In this document: in pieces, positions 36,428 through 47,416 of the stretch
How positions within the stretch are numbered: position 1 is the stretch's first letter
Layout of the letters: each line of letters starts with the position of its first letter
From: Aporrectodea caliginosa
Lineage: Eukaryota; Annelida; Clitellata; Crassiclitellata; Lumbricidae
DNA length: 64,000 nt
Direction of reading: 5' to 3'
Assembly: GCA_020284085.1 (NCBI GenBank)
Contig: JACEVL010000030.1
Span: 588,501 to 652,500 of the forward strand
The notes under the pieces: generated by a model
What the model saw: the letters and a program-made list of their open reading frames with translations, nothing else
Told to the model about the DNA's origin: nothing
Database searches by the model: none
Translations under genes and position numbers: made by a program

Positions 36428-38549
36428 CCCAGATGTTCCCACGGGCCTTTTTTTTATAGTTTTAGGCATTACTGTGGATAATCTGATAGAAATAAATACA
36501 AAATAGAGGGGGGAAATGTATTTTCATGTTTGCTGTACGTGGTTACTTAGAAATCAGCCGTCCTACATGTAGGACGCTGGGAACACACAACACATGCAGT
36601 TTCCAAATATGAATATGATCATAGGTTTTTGTTTACAGCAATAATGTAGATCTATTTTCCTCACAAATGATAAAATGACATTATTAGGACTATTTTGACT
36701 TCTGCCTAGAATTAATCTAGACTTGGTTTATTTCTTGTGATAGTCAATGAAACACTTCACGTGCAAACCAATGTTGCACTTGCTGCACCGAGTGGTGCAC
36801 TTTTGATGACAGTGTCGACATCTTGTTTGTTTCTCCTGCGGCTCCACGAGATGGTCTAATCGATCATATCTGGAGTCGACATGTTCAGTCTGTGACGGTC
36901 TACCTGCACCCTTTGATGATTTGGCATTGGTCTCCAGTAGAGCGGTTACTACGCGACGGCGGAACTGGAGATGATCCAGTGATCCTTTGCGAGCTTTGTG
37001 GAGTTGCCAGGCATTTTGCTCAGCCAAATCGATACAGTGACATATCAGAGGGAAGTACCACTTCTTTCCTCTTACTGAAATACGGTACAGGCTGATATTT
37101 TGGTCACAGCGGTCGACGCCTCCCAAGTTTTCGTTGTAGACGCGGACAAGGTGAGGTTGTGTGACGCTGATATTCCTTTTCTTCTTCTGTGAGTATCTGA
37201 TAACATTGTGAGTCGGTCGTACAGATAATGCATGCGAGGCAATGGACACAACGCTGTTGTCATTCCATTTGCAAACAACAATGTTCTCATCTTTCGCTAG
37301 TCGAAAGTCGTATGAGCCACGTTCAGTCTTCTTCATAGCTTTTGTGTCCTGAAGAGGACACTTTGAAGTTCTGTTTTCCCGAATCGTTCCTGTTGCTTTC
37401 AGCTTGCGTTGTGAAAGTTCTGCCAGCAATGGTATCGATGTAAAGAAATTGTCGAAGATGATATGGTATGGATCATCGCCAATGGAAGAGATCACGTCAG
37501 CATATTGAAGTATGACGCCTACTCCAAGACCCAAATCTTTGAACTTTGGATCAATCCATGTACCAGCCCCTTGATATGGCTCCATCCAGTTGACATTACC
37601 GAGTCGCGTTGCACCAACCCATAACTTGAATCCATACCGAATCGGTTTACCTCTGATAAACTGCTTGCAGCCATGCCGCCCAAAGTAAGGCACCATTGCT
37701 TCATCGACACTGTGATTTTGTTCATGTGGGCCATTTGCTATGAACGCCTTGTTCAGTTCATCAAACAACGGACGCACCTTGGCGAACTTGTCGGCCTTAT
37801 CCAGACGGTCATTATCAGTAAGGTGAAGGCATGACGGGTGGCTGTATAACAATGTCTACTCCAGCAGCTGGCACAGAATCTGGATCATCCTCCAGCATGG
37901 CCATCACTTCATGAAGTTTTTACATTCTGTGAAAATACAAGAAAACAATTTCTAATACATTGTGTTACTAGTGTGTAAGCCAATACTAGGCCCTATATAC
38001 CAAAAATATAACAACAGTAAGAACATAAAAATTTGTCTATTGGCATACTAGGCAGACCTACCTGTTCAAAATGACCCTAATACCAACCCTGGAACTAACC
38101 CTGACCCTAAAGAAATTGGATGAAGTGACAAACAATTTCCAAATAATATGTTGTACATAGTCCCAGTGTCCTACATGTAGGACGGTGCACTAACGATCCC
38201 TGCCAAAGCCTGGTAATATTGGCTAACAAAGGACTAATAATTTTCATGCATACCTTCATAGCTGTAGGTAATTTAGAAATAGTTATAATATTTATAATTT
38301 TCGCATGTAATAGTGTACACCAACCTCTTTCTAGCCATATCGACGATTTCTCAGATTCCGCTTTTCTTAGAATTGAAATTTTATTTCTCTGATATGACAA
38401 CGCAAGCAAAGTCAACAACAAACATTACAACGTACAGGAAGTACATCTTCCTTGTAACAAGAGTATATATAACTAAGACATGTTATTATGTATTATTGCA
38501 TAAACAAAAAACTAACTGTCCTACATGTAGGACGTGGGGATTATCTGGG
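36428..38549 (-). mobile_element. piggyBac-type transposon, internally deleted
   Basis: The inverted tips start with CCCAGAT (left cccagatgttcccacg from 36428; right cgtggggattatctggg to 38549), with flanks ctaa and ttat in place of a perfect TTAA. The palindrome gtcctacatgtaggac sits subterminally near 36561, 38168 and 38517. A single broken transposase frame lies inside on the minus strand. The element is non-autonomous. Confidence 0.8.
36728..37852 (-). pseudogene. piggyBac transposase, N-terminally deleted
   Basis: A 374-codon frame of the DDE_Tnp_1_7 family. The three acidic residues expected for catalysis are visible: D50 (SVDEAMVPYFGRHG), D134 (IIFDNFFTS) and D198 (CKWNDNSVV). A cysteine- and histidine-rich zinc-binding tail occupies about residues 341-371 (CRHCHQKCTTRCSKC...). 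In intact relatives about 150 or more residues precede the first Asp block. Here a different minus frame just upstream (about 37811-37914) encodes VMAMLEDDPDSVPAAGVDIV, an acidic N-terminal segment typical of piggyBac proteins. The sequence then switches frame exactly where the transposase frame starts. The simplest reading is an internal deletion that removed the middle N-terminal region. The catalytic core looks intact, but the protein should not work as written. Confidence 0.88.
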
Positions 38550-38747
38550 TTATGAACGCAACACATTTACTTCTTAGTGAGCGCGAGATCGACATCAGGG
38601 GTCTTTATAGTTCTACAATAATTGCCGTATTTCACAGTAAAATGATCCAGTCAATAATTTTCATGTTTTAAAAACTTCTTTGTTTTAGCCTTCGATAGCC
38701 TTCGATAGTCCCATCGCCAATAGGACCTGTGCCCGGTAGGCCCTATG

Positions 38748-38825
38748 ACCAATCGTTCGTATGACCAATCGTTCGTATGACCAATCGTCCGTATGACCAA
38801 TCGTCCTATGACCAATCGTCCTAGA
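38748..38825. repeat. 17-bp tandem repeat (tatgaccaatcgttcg)
   Basis: Five units of about 17 bp (atgaccaatcgtycgt with small changes). No function seen. Confidence 0.8.
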
Positions 38826-39033
38826 ACCAAACAAACAGACGTTACAAATTTATTCATAATAAATCAAAATGACTTCCGCTTCAGCGAGCTTCGTTCCTCT
38901 GACCTTCTGACGGAGGAATCGACCCAAACCCAAAAGGAAGGTCATCCCTTGAAAATCCTCAACTTTGCCTAATCTTCTGGATGAGCTGGTATTATCATGA
39001 TATTATTATTACTAATGCCTTGTCAAAATTAAA

Positions 39034-39546
39034 ATGTCCTTTAATTGTCCATGTCCAGGTGATTCTGCAGAACGCTCACAGAAAGCTACTGCCACTTTCG
39101 ACATGCATGCCGAAGAATATGAGAAATATGAAGACCACTATAACTGTGGAATTACGTTCCCTGAAGCGCTTGCAAAGTACAAGGAAATGCTAGAGAAACT
39201 GAGGAACGAGATTATTCCGAACATATTGCGAGCCAAGGACAAAAGACCAATTTCTGTACTGAAGAAAGAAGACGCCGAAAAATTACGTCAGCAGTTTCAT
39301 CTTGTTAAACGTACCCGATCTGACAAAATGGAAACCATACAATGGAGAAACATGGAACGATGCCATGAACGGCTGGTCAACTTAGACGTAGCATGCAGAG
39401 AAGCCGAGGGCGATCGTTTAAAAAGGATTTTGGACGAAATGAACGGCATCATTGAAAACATGCTGAAGCAGGTGGCAGCCATGGGTTCGTACATTTCTGT
39501 TATACACATAGTGGCAAGTATTATAGGTCGACTTCTCTGTCTATAG
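39034..39546 (+). CDS. Uncharacterised 170-aa helical protein, tandem paralogue 1
   Basis: I do not recognise the family. The protein starts MSFNCPCPGDSAERS, is predicted by eye to be mostly alpha-helical and charged (EEYEKYEDHY, KYKEMLEKLRNEI, KKEDAEKLRQQF), and ends with a hydrophobic segment of about 22 residues (MGSYISVIHIVASIIGRLL). It may associate with membrane through that end. No introns interrupt it. The start is chosen because the same Met is in the same place in the second copy, and sequence upstream of it in this copy contains a stop. About 85 percent of residues match paralogue 2, and the only length change is a two-residue in-frame indel, which argues for coding constraint. A pyrimidine-AG site lies at the Pro-Gly codons, so a larger spliced gene cannot be excluded. 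Confidence 0.6.
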   Translation: MSFNCPCPGDSAERSQKATATFDMHAEEYEKYEDHYNCGITFPEALAKYKEMLEKLRNEIIPNILRAKDKRPISVLKKEDAEKLRQQFHLVKRTRSDKMETIQWRNMERCHERLVNLDVACREAEGDRLKRILDEMNGIIENMLKQVAAMGSYISVIHIVASIIGRLLCL

Positions 39547-40083
39547 TTATTTAGTTTTCCATTATACATGTATTTGCCAGGATCATAATTTACTTGATAA
39601 CGGATCTCCCACAAATACTGATGTGAATAAACAAACCTTGCATTTGACTGCATAGCTTTTACGGCCCCACACGTAGAATCTATGCAGAAGAGGTCCAAAG
39701 GCTTCTGCGTCACAAGATAATTCTTCTTTCTTGTGGTTCTTTGCCTCTTAGGCAGGTTCAAATGTCTGACAGAAAACTTTGGTGTCGCATTGTGGCCACG
39801 GCCACGCTCAGATGAGTCTGACACTGTAGAGAGAAAGTCGTCTTTTATAAGTGCCTCAAAATGGCTGAAATGCTCGCTAACACTAATGAGAGAATTAGCA
39901 TTACTGGACCAATCGCTAAATGTCTGAAAATTTTATAGGATGAAGCAAATGAATGATGAAGAATGTAGGTGTTGGGTTGTCTTATACGTCGAGTGCTGTA
40001 AGTATAGGTCGACTAAGTATGCAATCAGGCAAATGCAGCAATTGAAAAGAGAACGATATGAGACATTACTAATGCCTTGTAAA

Positions 40084-40590
40084 ATGTCTTTTAATTGTCC
40101 ATGTCCAGGTGATTCCGCAGAACGCTCACAGAAAGCTACTGCCACTTTCGACATGCTTGCCGAAGAATATGAGAAATATGAAGACCACTATAACTGTGGA
40201 ATTACGTTCCCTGAAGCGCTTGCAAAGTACAAGGAAATGCTAGAGAAACTGAGGAACGAGATTATTCCGAACATATTGCGAGTCAATGACAAAAGACCAA
40301 TTTCTGTACTGAAGAAAGAAGACGCCGAAAAATTACGTCAGCAGTTTAATCATGTTAGACGTATACGCCCCATGAAATGGGAAACTGTTCAATGGAAAAG
40401 CATAGAACGATGCCATGAACAGCTGGTCAGCTTAGCATGCGGAGAAGCCGAGGGCGATCGTTTAAAAAAGATTATGGATGAAATAAACAACATCATTGAA
40501 GACTTGCTGAAGCAGATGGCAGCAATGGGTTCGTACATTTCTGTTATACACATAGTGGCAAATATTATAGGTCGACTTCTCTGTCTATAG
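40084..40590 (+). CDS. Uncharacterised 168-aa helical protein, tandem paralogue 2
   Basis: The second unit of a direct tandem duplication with about 1.05 kb spacing. The frame is also open upstream to 39940 (48 more codons), but that part has no counterpart in paralogue 1, so I use the shared Met. Against paralogue 1 I count about 25 amino-acid replacements and only about 6 silent changes, mostly after residue 66. The duplication continues for about 110 bp of nearly identical 3' flank. The concentrated replacement changes are unusual for a pseudogene and suggest diversifying change. The C-terminal hydrophobic segment is conserved except for one residue. Function unknown. Confidence 0.6.
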   Translation: MSFNCPCPGDSAERSQKATATFDMLAEEYEKYEDHYNCGITFPEALAKYKEMLEKLRNEIIPNILRVNDKRPISVLKKEDAEKLRQQFNHVRRIRPMKWETVQWKSIERCHEQLVSLACGEAEGDRLKKIMDEINNIIEDLLKQMAAMGSYISVIHIVANIIGRLLCL

Positions 40591-40891
40591 TTATTTAGTT
40601 TTCCATTATACATGTATTTGCCAGGATCATAATTTACTTGATTACGGATCTCCCACGAATACTGATGTGAATAACCAAACCTTGCATTTGACTGCATATC
40701 GGTCCCACAGATAGAAAATATGCAGAAAAGCTCCTGTGTTGCAAGATAATTACGCAAAAAATAAAACAACAGTTGATACTTTCATCCTTCTAGAGTTCAG
40801 AAGTTCACACACGACCAAATGCAAGAGCATCGATGGCGCTGAGCAAATGTAGCAGAAGGAGTTGTTTACAAGTCCCTACAATATCTCGTTT

Positions 40892-40965
40892 GGCCCGGGA
40901 TCGAACTCATAATTCCCGCGTTAAAAGACGAAAGCTCTAACCAATCGGCTACTTTGCCAAACAGT
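40892..40965 (-). pseudogene. tRNA-Lys-like relic or SINE head
   Basis: The complement has an A-box-like tagccgattggttagagc, a possible TTT anticodon, a B-box-like gagttcgatcccgg, and ends that pair (gtttggc with gccaaac). The anticodon and T stems contain several mismatches, so it is unlikely to be a working tRNA. Confidence 0.5.
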
Positions 40966-40969
40966 AATT

Positions 40970-41545
40970 GGGTAACACAGAGTCACTTGTGGAGCTTTGC
41001 CTTATGACCTACACACTTTTTCCTGAAATTCCAGGAGAACTAACAATCAATCAGTTACGAGATCAAGTCTAGAGATATTATGTGATTGTTATTTAAAATA
41101 ATCTAATCTAATGACGTCTTTAGGACCGTCAATTGCAAGACAAATCGATTCTAAAATCGATTCTATTAAGATTCGGAATTAAATATCATTATCTCAATTT
41201 AAATACCGAGCCCAACTCCAAAAAATATTTGAGATCGGACGCGTACAGTCCAATAAGGTTTCTACAATCGAGATGTCACAACGTTTGACCAAATTGCCTA
41301 ATTTAGAGAAAGGATGATCGTATTAGGTTAACCAAAATAGGTTAATTCGCAATATAGAAAGTGGGTAAAATACAGCAAGAAAAGTGATAGGAAGACATTG
41401 CATAGCAAATTCACGCAGCTACACTTAGCAGCTATGTACAACTGGTAGGAAAGTTTTCCGGAGTCACTGTATCGCAAACCACACTTTCTATGGTCTGCAT
41501 TTAATGTTTAATTAGCAGCTGAAGAGTAATTGTCTTTGTCAACAG
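40970..41545. other. Sequence upstream of the USP unit, no exon identified
   Basis: AT-rich DNA without a recognisable coding block. It ends in ttgtctttgtcaacag, which would serve as a splice acceptor for the USP frame at 41546. A stop codon lies in the USP frame just before this tract. Confidence 0.4.
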
Positions 41546-42900
41546 ATTCGAGATCTCAGCAAGGACTCAGCAACTTTGGCAACACTTCCTATTTCAACGC
41601 CGTGATTCAGTGCTTGTGCGAAACACCTCCTCTCCTGGAAGATTTGTCTTCCAGAAATACATCAGAACAACCGCTTACTGAAGCATTTGTCAATTTTTGG
41701 AACCACAGATATGTAGATTCATCTGAACAAAACGCAGCTTTCTCTGAGTTCTTTCAACAACTCTGTAGTTCTTCGTCAAAGTTCAACAATCACCAGCAAG
41801 AGCATGACAGCCATGACCTTTTCATTCGTTTTCTAAATGACCTCAGGTCAGAGGAAAGACTCCACATTACAAAAGATCCTCGTTTTAAAGTCGACCGAAG
41901 AAAAGTCTTAACAACAGTTGACAAAGTTTTCGGAGGTCACTTCATCACAATGTACTCTTGTCTGCAGTGCGATCAACCATACTTTGTATGCGAATGTCTG
42001 TTGGATATTTCACTTCCCATCTGCATTCCTAAGCAGCAGCAGCAGCAGTGGCCCTACATGGGAAGAGGGTCAGAAGGAGACTATCCGTTCTCGAAACAAC
42101 AAGATAGTGGCTCAACAGTGGACAGACGTCAGAACCTCGGTGCTTACAGAAGTTACAGTAAGCAAGACAAAAAGTTGACGAGAGTTTTTGAAGCATTGAA
42201 TGAAGAGCAAAGAATTCCAGAGGATGAAGGAATAAGATACCACACGAGACCAATAACACTCCCTGAATGCCTGAGTTTCTACACTGCAACTAAACACATT
42301 CCAGAAGGCTATCTGTGCCTGTCCTGTCAAGATGGAGACCAAGCAGATGCAGCAGCCAGCGCACAGACCATGCCACCTGCCACGAAGCGCACTTTGATCT
42401 ACGACCCACCTGCTATTCTTGTGCTTCACATGCAGTGTTTTGAACGAACGACAACTGGCTTTACTAAGCGAAGCGACAGAGTTATTTATGAAGAACTTCT
42501 CGACCTAGGACCGTATTGCAGCTCAGACTGCCTACGTGTCGATCCAGAGGACAAGAATGTCTGGTACTCGCTTTATGGAGTCGTCGTTTGCAGCGATTCC
42601 TCGGAGTTAGGTCACTATATCGCTTACGTGAAGGTCGGAGATTCGAATCCAAAAGTTACAAAGGCATTTCTCCAGAGAAGTTTTCTGGAGCGCGACCAAG
42701 TTGCAATTGAACAGAAGTGAAAATTGGCGAGTGGAGGTAAAAGAGCGGATCGGACATTAGAGTGGCAGCCGAAACCAGAGACTGATGGAAAATGGATTTG
42801 CGCGAGTGACAGCAACACTCGAGATGCTACATCACACGAGGCTCTGAATCAAGAAGCATTCATATTATTTTATAAAAGAGTTCCGAAGCATGAGCAGTAA
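41546..42900 (+). pseudogene. USP16/45-like: USP16/45-like ubiquitin-specific protease unit, Cys-to-Ser, in-frame TGA
   Basis: One uninterrupted frame covers most of a USP catalytic domain. The Cys box reads GLSNFGNTSYFNAVIQCL with Ser (codon 41587-41589, TCC) in place of the catalytic Cys. Then come the QQEHDSHDLF box, VDKVFGGHFITMYSCLQCDQ with ECLLDISLPI, a second zinc pair (CLSC), and the His box YSLYGVVVCSDSSELGHYIA with His codon 42613-42615. These blocks match USP16/USP45. A TGA at 42718-42720 stops the frame, but the same frame continues for 59 codons with DGKWICASDSN (the third catalytic Asp, codon 42808-42810) and AFILFYKRV, the expected USP C-terminus, to TAA at 42898. The N-terminal zinc-finger UBP domain is absent and no start codon is present. 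It is either a retrocopy pseudogene or a pseudo-deubiquitinase exon. Confidence 0.82.
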
Positions 42901-43435
42901 CTCTATTGCCGTTAAACTACAGTTGACCATGACCTGAAAACAAGTTGAATGAAACTTACGATCAATTTAATAACTCCTTATTACGTTTAATGTCCAATGA
43001 AGATTTGGACCATGTTATTAAAAATGACCACATCCAAGGCCTGCAGAACAACTTGAAGTTGAAATAATTGGGTGAATTTTGTTTCTTTTTGTCACAATGA
43101 GACGGCGAACAAAATTAATATATTAACTTGTATCAAATGACTTGCCCATGTTATTATTTTCATCATATTATTCAACATATTGACTTGATTTAGTCTGGTT
43201 TTGGTTTGCAATCGGTTGAAGACTTGTGCATTAGACATCGGCGAGAAAGAATTTACTAATTAACAATTAATAATTAAAACTTTGTAGCTTGTTTAGGCAC
43301 ACAGCTTGCTTTCTTACTTCAACATGTTATAATCGAGTTTACGCATTGTTTTAGAAATAAGTTCATTAACAAACTGTTTCAACTTAATTGAATTTAATTG
43401 AAAACCGTTTATTGAATATACAAATCAAAATAATT
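42901..43435. other. AT-rich sequence, no gene seen
   Basis: No coding, RNA or repeat signal that I can support. Confidence 0.4.
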
Positions 43436-43916
43436 AAAACGTGTTCTTCCGTTTCTATAAAAGTGTATTTTTCGTTTCTCTTTATTAGCTATTTAGGCGT
43501 GAACAGAATTCATCAAAATATATCATTATAGGGAGAAACTAACTTAAACCTAAAACGATGCAGATATGACCAAAGAAGAAAATAATAGTCGCGCATCAGC
43601 TGATCTGGCAATTCCAACTGTCGAACTCATCTTAAAGAAAAACCTGATCCGCATTAGATGACGATAGTACTAATAGTTCCTGTTTAACGACGCTGTACCA
43701 TTACAAAGAGGTTAGCGTCGCCCTCCTCCTTCATCCAGGCTTGGGACTAGCAATACCAGAGTACGAGCAGTGGCGGAGCTAGAATGTAACGATTGTTTTG
43801 TTTCAAGGTTTAATGACATCTTATGGCTTGACGTCGCCCTCCTCCTATTTTGGAGGCTGGAGACTGGCACTACATGGCACTTGTCATGACGGAATTAATG
43901 TAGCTATTATACGCGA
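43436..43916. repeat. Duplicated segment, copy A (without LINE insertion)
   Basis: It runs from aaaacgtgttcttccg through gcagatatgaccaaagaaga and an R110 unit (43680-43775) to cttgtcatgacggaattaat. It matches 51571-52796 over its whole length, apart from a LINE fragment present only in that copy. Confidence 0.85.
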
Positions 43917-44100
43917 TTTTCATGTAATCGCGTACAGGTCAATAACGCTAAGCACAAACAATAGTAGTAGAGAATTTTCATCATACAAGGACTTTCCCTC
44001 TACCTCCAGAGCCAATTATCTAAATGGAAATACATCTAATGATGACAAACCAGGACCAATAGGCCATAGTCTCCCATACTTATATAGCACAGCTTGATAA

Positions 44101-44345
44101 TGTTTCAAAGGTGTCTAAAAAGAACGTTCTAGCTAGAAGAAGAATAAAGTGGGATTATTAGTAAAAATTGGTTGCAGTAAATGGTAACGACATCTGGTGG
44201 CTGGCATGATCTTTTATGTCGACCTTAGGGTCCTTAATACAATATCTATGCTCCTGAGAAGGCGCTATATAAATCTTCGTAATGAATCTTCGTAATGAAT
44301 AATGAATATCAGAGTGTGAAAAAGTGAAACATACAAACATCTAAC
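44101..44345 (+). repeat. R180 dispersed repeat with inserted tail
   Basis: A unit starting at caaaggtgtctaaa, passing through gttgcagtaaatggtaacga and catctggtggctgg, and ending near atcagagtgtgaaaaag and aaacatacaaac. A shared-tail fragment (gaaggcgctatataaat) interrupts it at about 44250-44300. Other copies are at 45199, 58280 and 58548. Confidence 0.7.
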
Positions 44346-44439
44346 GGCTTAGTTATAAATTCATTTTGTGTAAAAGATTATTATTTAAAAATATCTTAAT
44401 CTCCATTTTCAACTAATTAACTGCCATTTTCTGGTGATG

Positions 44440-44520
44440 CCAGTCCCAGGCCTAAGTGAAGGAGGGCGACCATGATTACCTTTGTTTAGACACAACGTTG
44501 TTAAACAGGAACTACCACTA
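44440..44520 (-). repeat. R110 dispersed repeat, minus orientation
   Basis: The plus strand reads gatgccagtcccaggcctaa, then gaaggagggcgacc and gttgttaaacaggaac, the reverse of the R110 unit. Confidence 0.6.
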
Positions 44521-44949
44521 ATTATTTGCTAATTATTTGCCATTGCCAACAAATCGCACGCCAATTCCCACGGCAAAGGCATGATAAGTTTCAATGGCCC
44601 TGACAGTCATAAGATGACATGTAACGCTGGAAGCTACTATCGTTAAATTCTTCCAATTACAGGATATTATCGTTAAACAGGAAGCATTGATGCATAATTT
44701 CATTGCAAATAGCAAATCAAATTTTATTTTTGACTAAAAATCTGATACATGGAGCGTAAAGGAGTCTACCTTGGATTGAATAAGTAGAGCAGGTTTCCAT
44801 AATTCTGTCATGTGCTGTGGACGAGTGGAGATTGCCTGGAGAAGGAGTTTATCCAATGCACAATTCCTGGATCGAGTGCTGCGATTTGTCGACCTTCATA
44901 CCATCATCACGAGACCAAAAGCACGCCATAGCCTGAGATTCAAATATCT

Positions 44950-45125
44950 TAAATTAATAGTCAGCCATCGGTTGCGAACCGGGAACAGTATGCATAGAGA
45001 CGCATTGGACGTAAGCTCTTACCAATGTAGCTAAGTGGGCTACAGACACTCTGCGAGCGCTGAAACACTTCACTAAGTTCGTCTGATGTTCCACTCTACT
45101 TAATCTGGCGATCAATCTAGATCAC
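44950..45125 (-). mobile_element. tRNA-like SINE (family 4), copy without MITE
   Basis: The complement carries a tagctacattggtaagagc A-box-like run and a cggttcgcaacc B-box-like run. The flanking sequence ggcgatcaatctagatcacc is the intact counterpart of the MITE target at 57307-57765. Confidence 0.6.
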
Positions 45126-45198
45126 CATGTCACACCAATGACTTGGATAGTGTAGAATCTTTCGATTGAACAACACAGCGGTATATATTGTGTCTGAC

Positions 45199-45380
45199 GT
45201 AAACAATTAAAAAGGTGTCTAAACTGAGCTTAATATCATTCGTTGCAGTAAATTGTAACGACATCTTGCGGCTGCAGTGGTCTTTGAGCTTAGCTTAGCT
45301 TACTTAAGACGATATCAGAGTGTGAAAAAGATAAAACATACAAGTTTCTAGCAGGAGAAAAGCGATTTAAACATAATTAT
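45199..45380 (+). repeat. R180 dispersed repeat
   Basis: It reads aaaaaggtgtctaaactgag, cattcgttgcagtaaattgt, acgacatcttgcggctgc, atatcagagtgtgaaaaaga and gaaaagcgatttaaac in order, the fullest form of the unit. Confidence 0.75.
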
Positions 45381-46172
45381 TCTCTCTCTCCCTATCACTG
45401 CACGTTAACTCAATGACCTTGATCGACGTAAAATTTCACAAAAAATTAATGTAGACATTTTTATTTATCCACAGTCGTCGTCTTATGACATCAAAGGCCG
45501 TTGACGACAAAATGTAGACATTTATTTTAAGTTCATTTTTATATAGGCCTATTACCAAAGAACACAAACAGGTTTAAGCATCTAGTGTGGTCACTGTGTT
45601 TAACCCTAAACATTGATATACGCAGCGATTGACCGAACATGCATTAACCAGATGTAAATTGTTTTTGAACAGTTCTCGCTGTTCCTATTGCATGGCTTTA
45701 ACGACATCTTATGGCAACAAATGCCGTTCACGTCCTACAGATACGACGAAGGTTGTATATACAGGACCGAGCGTCTACTCTTATTTGTATGGAAATATCA
45801 CACGTAAAAGAGGTGTATTATTATTCACAACAGTTATTACCGTTCGTCTGACATGGCTCTGGACAACTTAAGGCAACAAAGGACGTTGACGTCGGCAGAA
45901 ATTATTTTGAACAGTTCTCAATTTTCTCACTAACTTGGAACATGTTGGAACCTTCTGGTGCTAGGTTTGCGTAGCGGACTTATTCCACTGTGTGCGCCGC
46001 CTTTAGCCGCTGGAGGACGACCGATGCGGGTTGTTGGAGTGATCTCGATCTTCAGTCACTTGTGGCTCTTCAATCAACCGATCGACACACGACGAATGCT
46101 TTCTTCTGCGTACTCCTTGTGCCTCAACGAGTAGCCCGACCTCCAATATCTTCTACCAGTGAGGGACTGCTG

Positions 46173-46313
46173 TGAGGGACAGGCTGTCTGTTCTGTTAGT
46201 AGTTAAGATTTATGTCTTCTGTCATTTGTGTTCTTGTGAATTGTTTCAATTGCATAACTATGTAAACTGTACCGGTTGTGATGTGTCAACCGGATTGTTT
46301 CAATAAAGGAAGA

Positions 46314-46317
<4 letters not shown>
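46173..46317 (+). mobile_element. SINE family 3, 3' half only
   Basis: It contains gacaggctgtctgttctgtt, agtagttaagattt and tttcaattgcataac, then caataaaggaag and an ATT run. The tRNA-like head is missing. Confidence 0.6.
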
Positions 46318-46565
<248 letters not shown>

Positions 46566-46801
46566 CGTGCGTACGAACGCTGTCACCTGTCGTCGCTCTA
46601 CTCTTTCGACGCAACTTGGCTCAGAGACTCTGAACATCCATGCCATCTTCAGTTTTCGATAGAAATCCGTTGGTTGGTTCCACGCGTGTGCGTGGGCCCA
46701 CCATAGGCGACTTTTTCAGCTAACTATGCGTTGTTTTGCTAACTGATGTAATATTTTTGTTCGTAATGACACTTAACATAATAATAGGCTAGTAGCCTAC
46801 A

Positions 46802-46872
46802 TGGAGCGCCTCTGAGTAGGTCTCTTGAAGAGGCGCTATATACATTCTCAGAATGAATGAATGAATGAATGA
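46802..46872 (+). repeat. Orphan shared 3' tail with GAAT repeats
   Basis: It reads gagcgcctctgagtaggtct, then cttgaagaggcgctatata and a tgaatgaatgaatg end, a clean copy of the tail found on the LINE fragment at 47759-47920. Confidence 0.7.
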
Positions 46873-47196
46873 ATTGCTCCTCTAATGGCAACTTATTAAT
46901 TAAAATAAGTTTATGCAAAATAACATAGAACATAATAAGTTACGTATCTCTGTAGTTAAACAAACTAATTTTTAACTATGTCATGACGTGATCCCCCTGT
47001 ATTACGAGAAGTTAAGTGTTAATTAATTTTGTTTAAGTTAAAGTCGATATCCACGGCCTTAGAAACGAAAAGTATCTTCGAACAGTTCAATATGTATTAT
47101 GTTCGGTTTGCACACCTTTAAAAGGATTGCATACATTCATATAAGTTCGATTTGCGTTCAATTAATCAACGTTGAGAATAAAGCAGTGGAACAAGT

Positions 47197-47416
47197 AATA
47201 ATAATAATAATAATAATTTTCTTTATTAATTCAAACCGACAAACGCAGTGTGATTACAGTGTACAGTTATGCAATTGAAATCTTAACTACTAACATAACA
47301 GACAGCCTGCAATACAACAGCGCTAATAGCAGCCTACAAAGCATGTCCGCCCTACGGGGGCTCGAACTCGGTACCTCTTGCTCTCTGTGCCAGATGTTAT
47401 CCAATGCGCTATCGGG
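47197..47416 (-). mobile_element. SINE family 3, minus strand
   Basis: The complement gives a tRNA-like head (gcgcattggataacatctgg and gtaccgagttcgagcccc), the gtctgttatgttagtagtta middle and an ATT tail. It abuts the RTE-like LINE fragment at 47417. Confidence 0.78.

Noticed and set aside
36823..37095. Plus-strand frame of 90 codons
   Set aside because: It is antisense to the piggyBac transposase and has no resemblance of its own.
38748..38825. CRISPR-like array
   Set aside because: Units are contiguous without unique spacers, only 17 bp, and the genome is eukaryotic.
39297..39824. Minus-strand frame of 175 codons, and its counterpart at 40389-40769
   Set aside because: Antisense shadows of the two tandem paralogues; similarity between them only reflects the duplication, and the plus-strand frame explains the in-frame indel.
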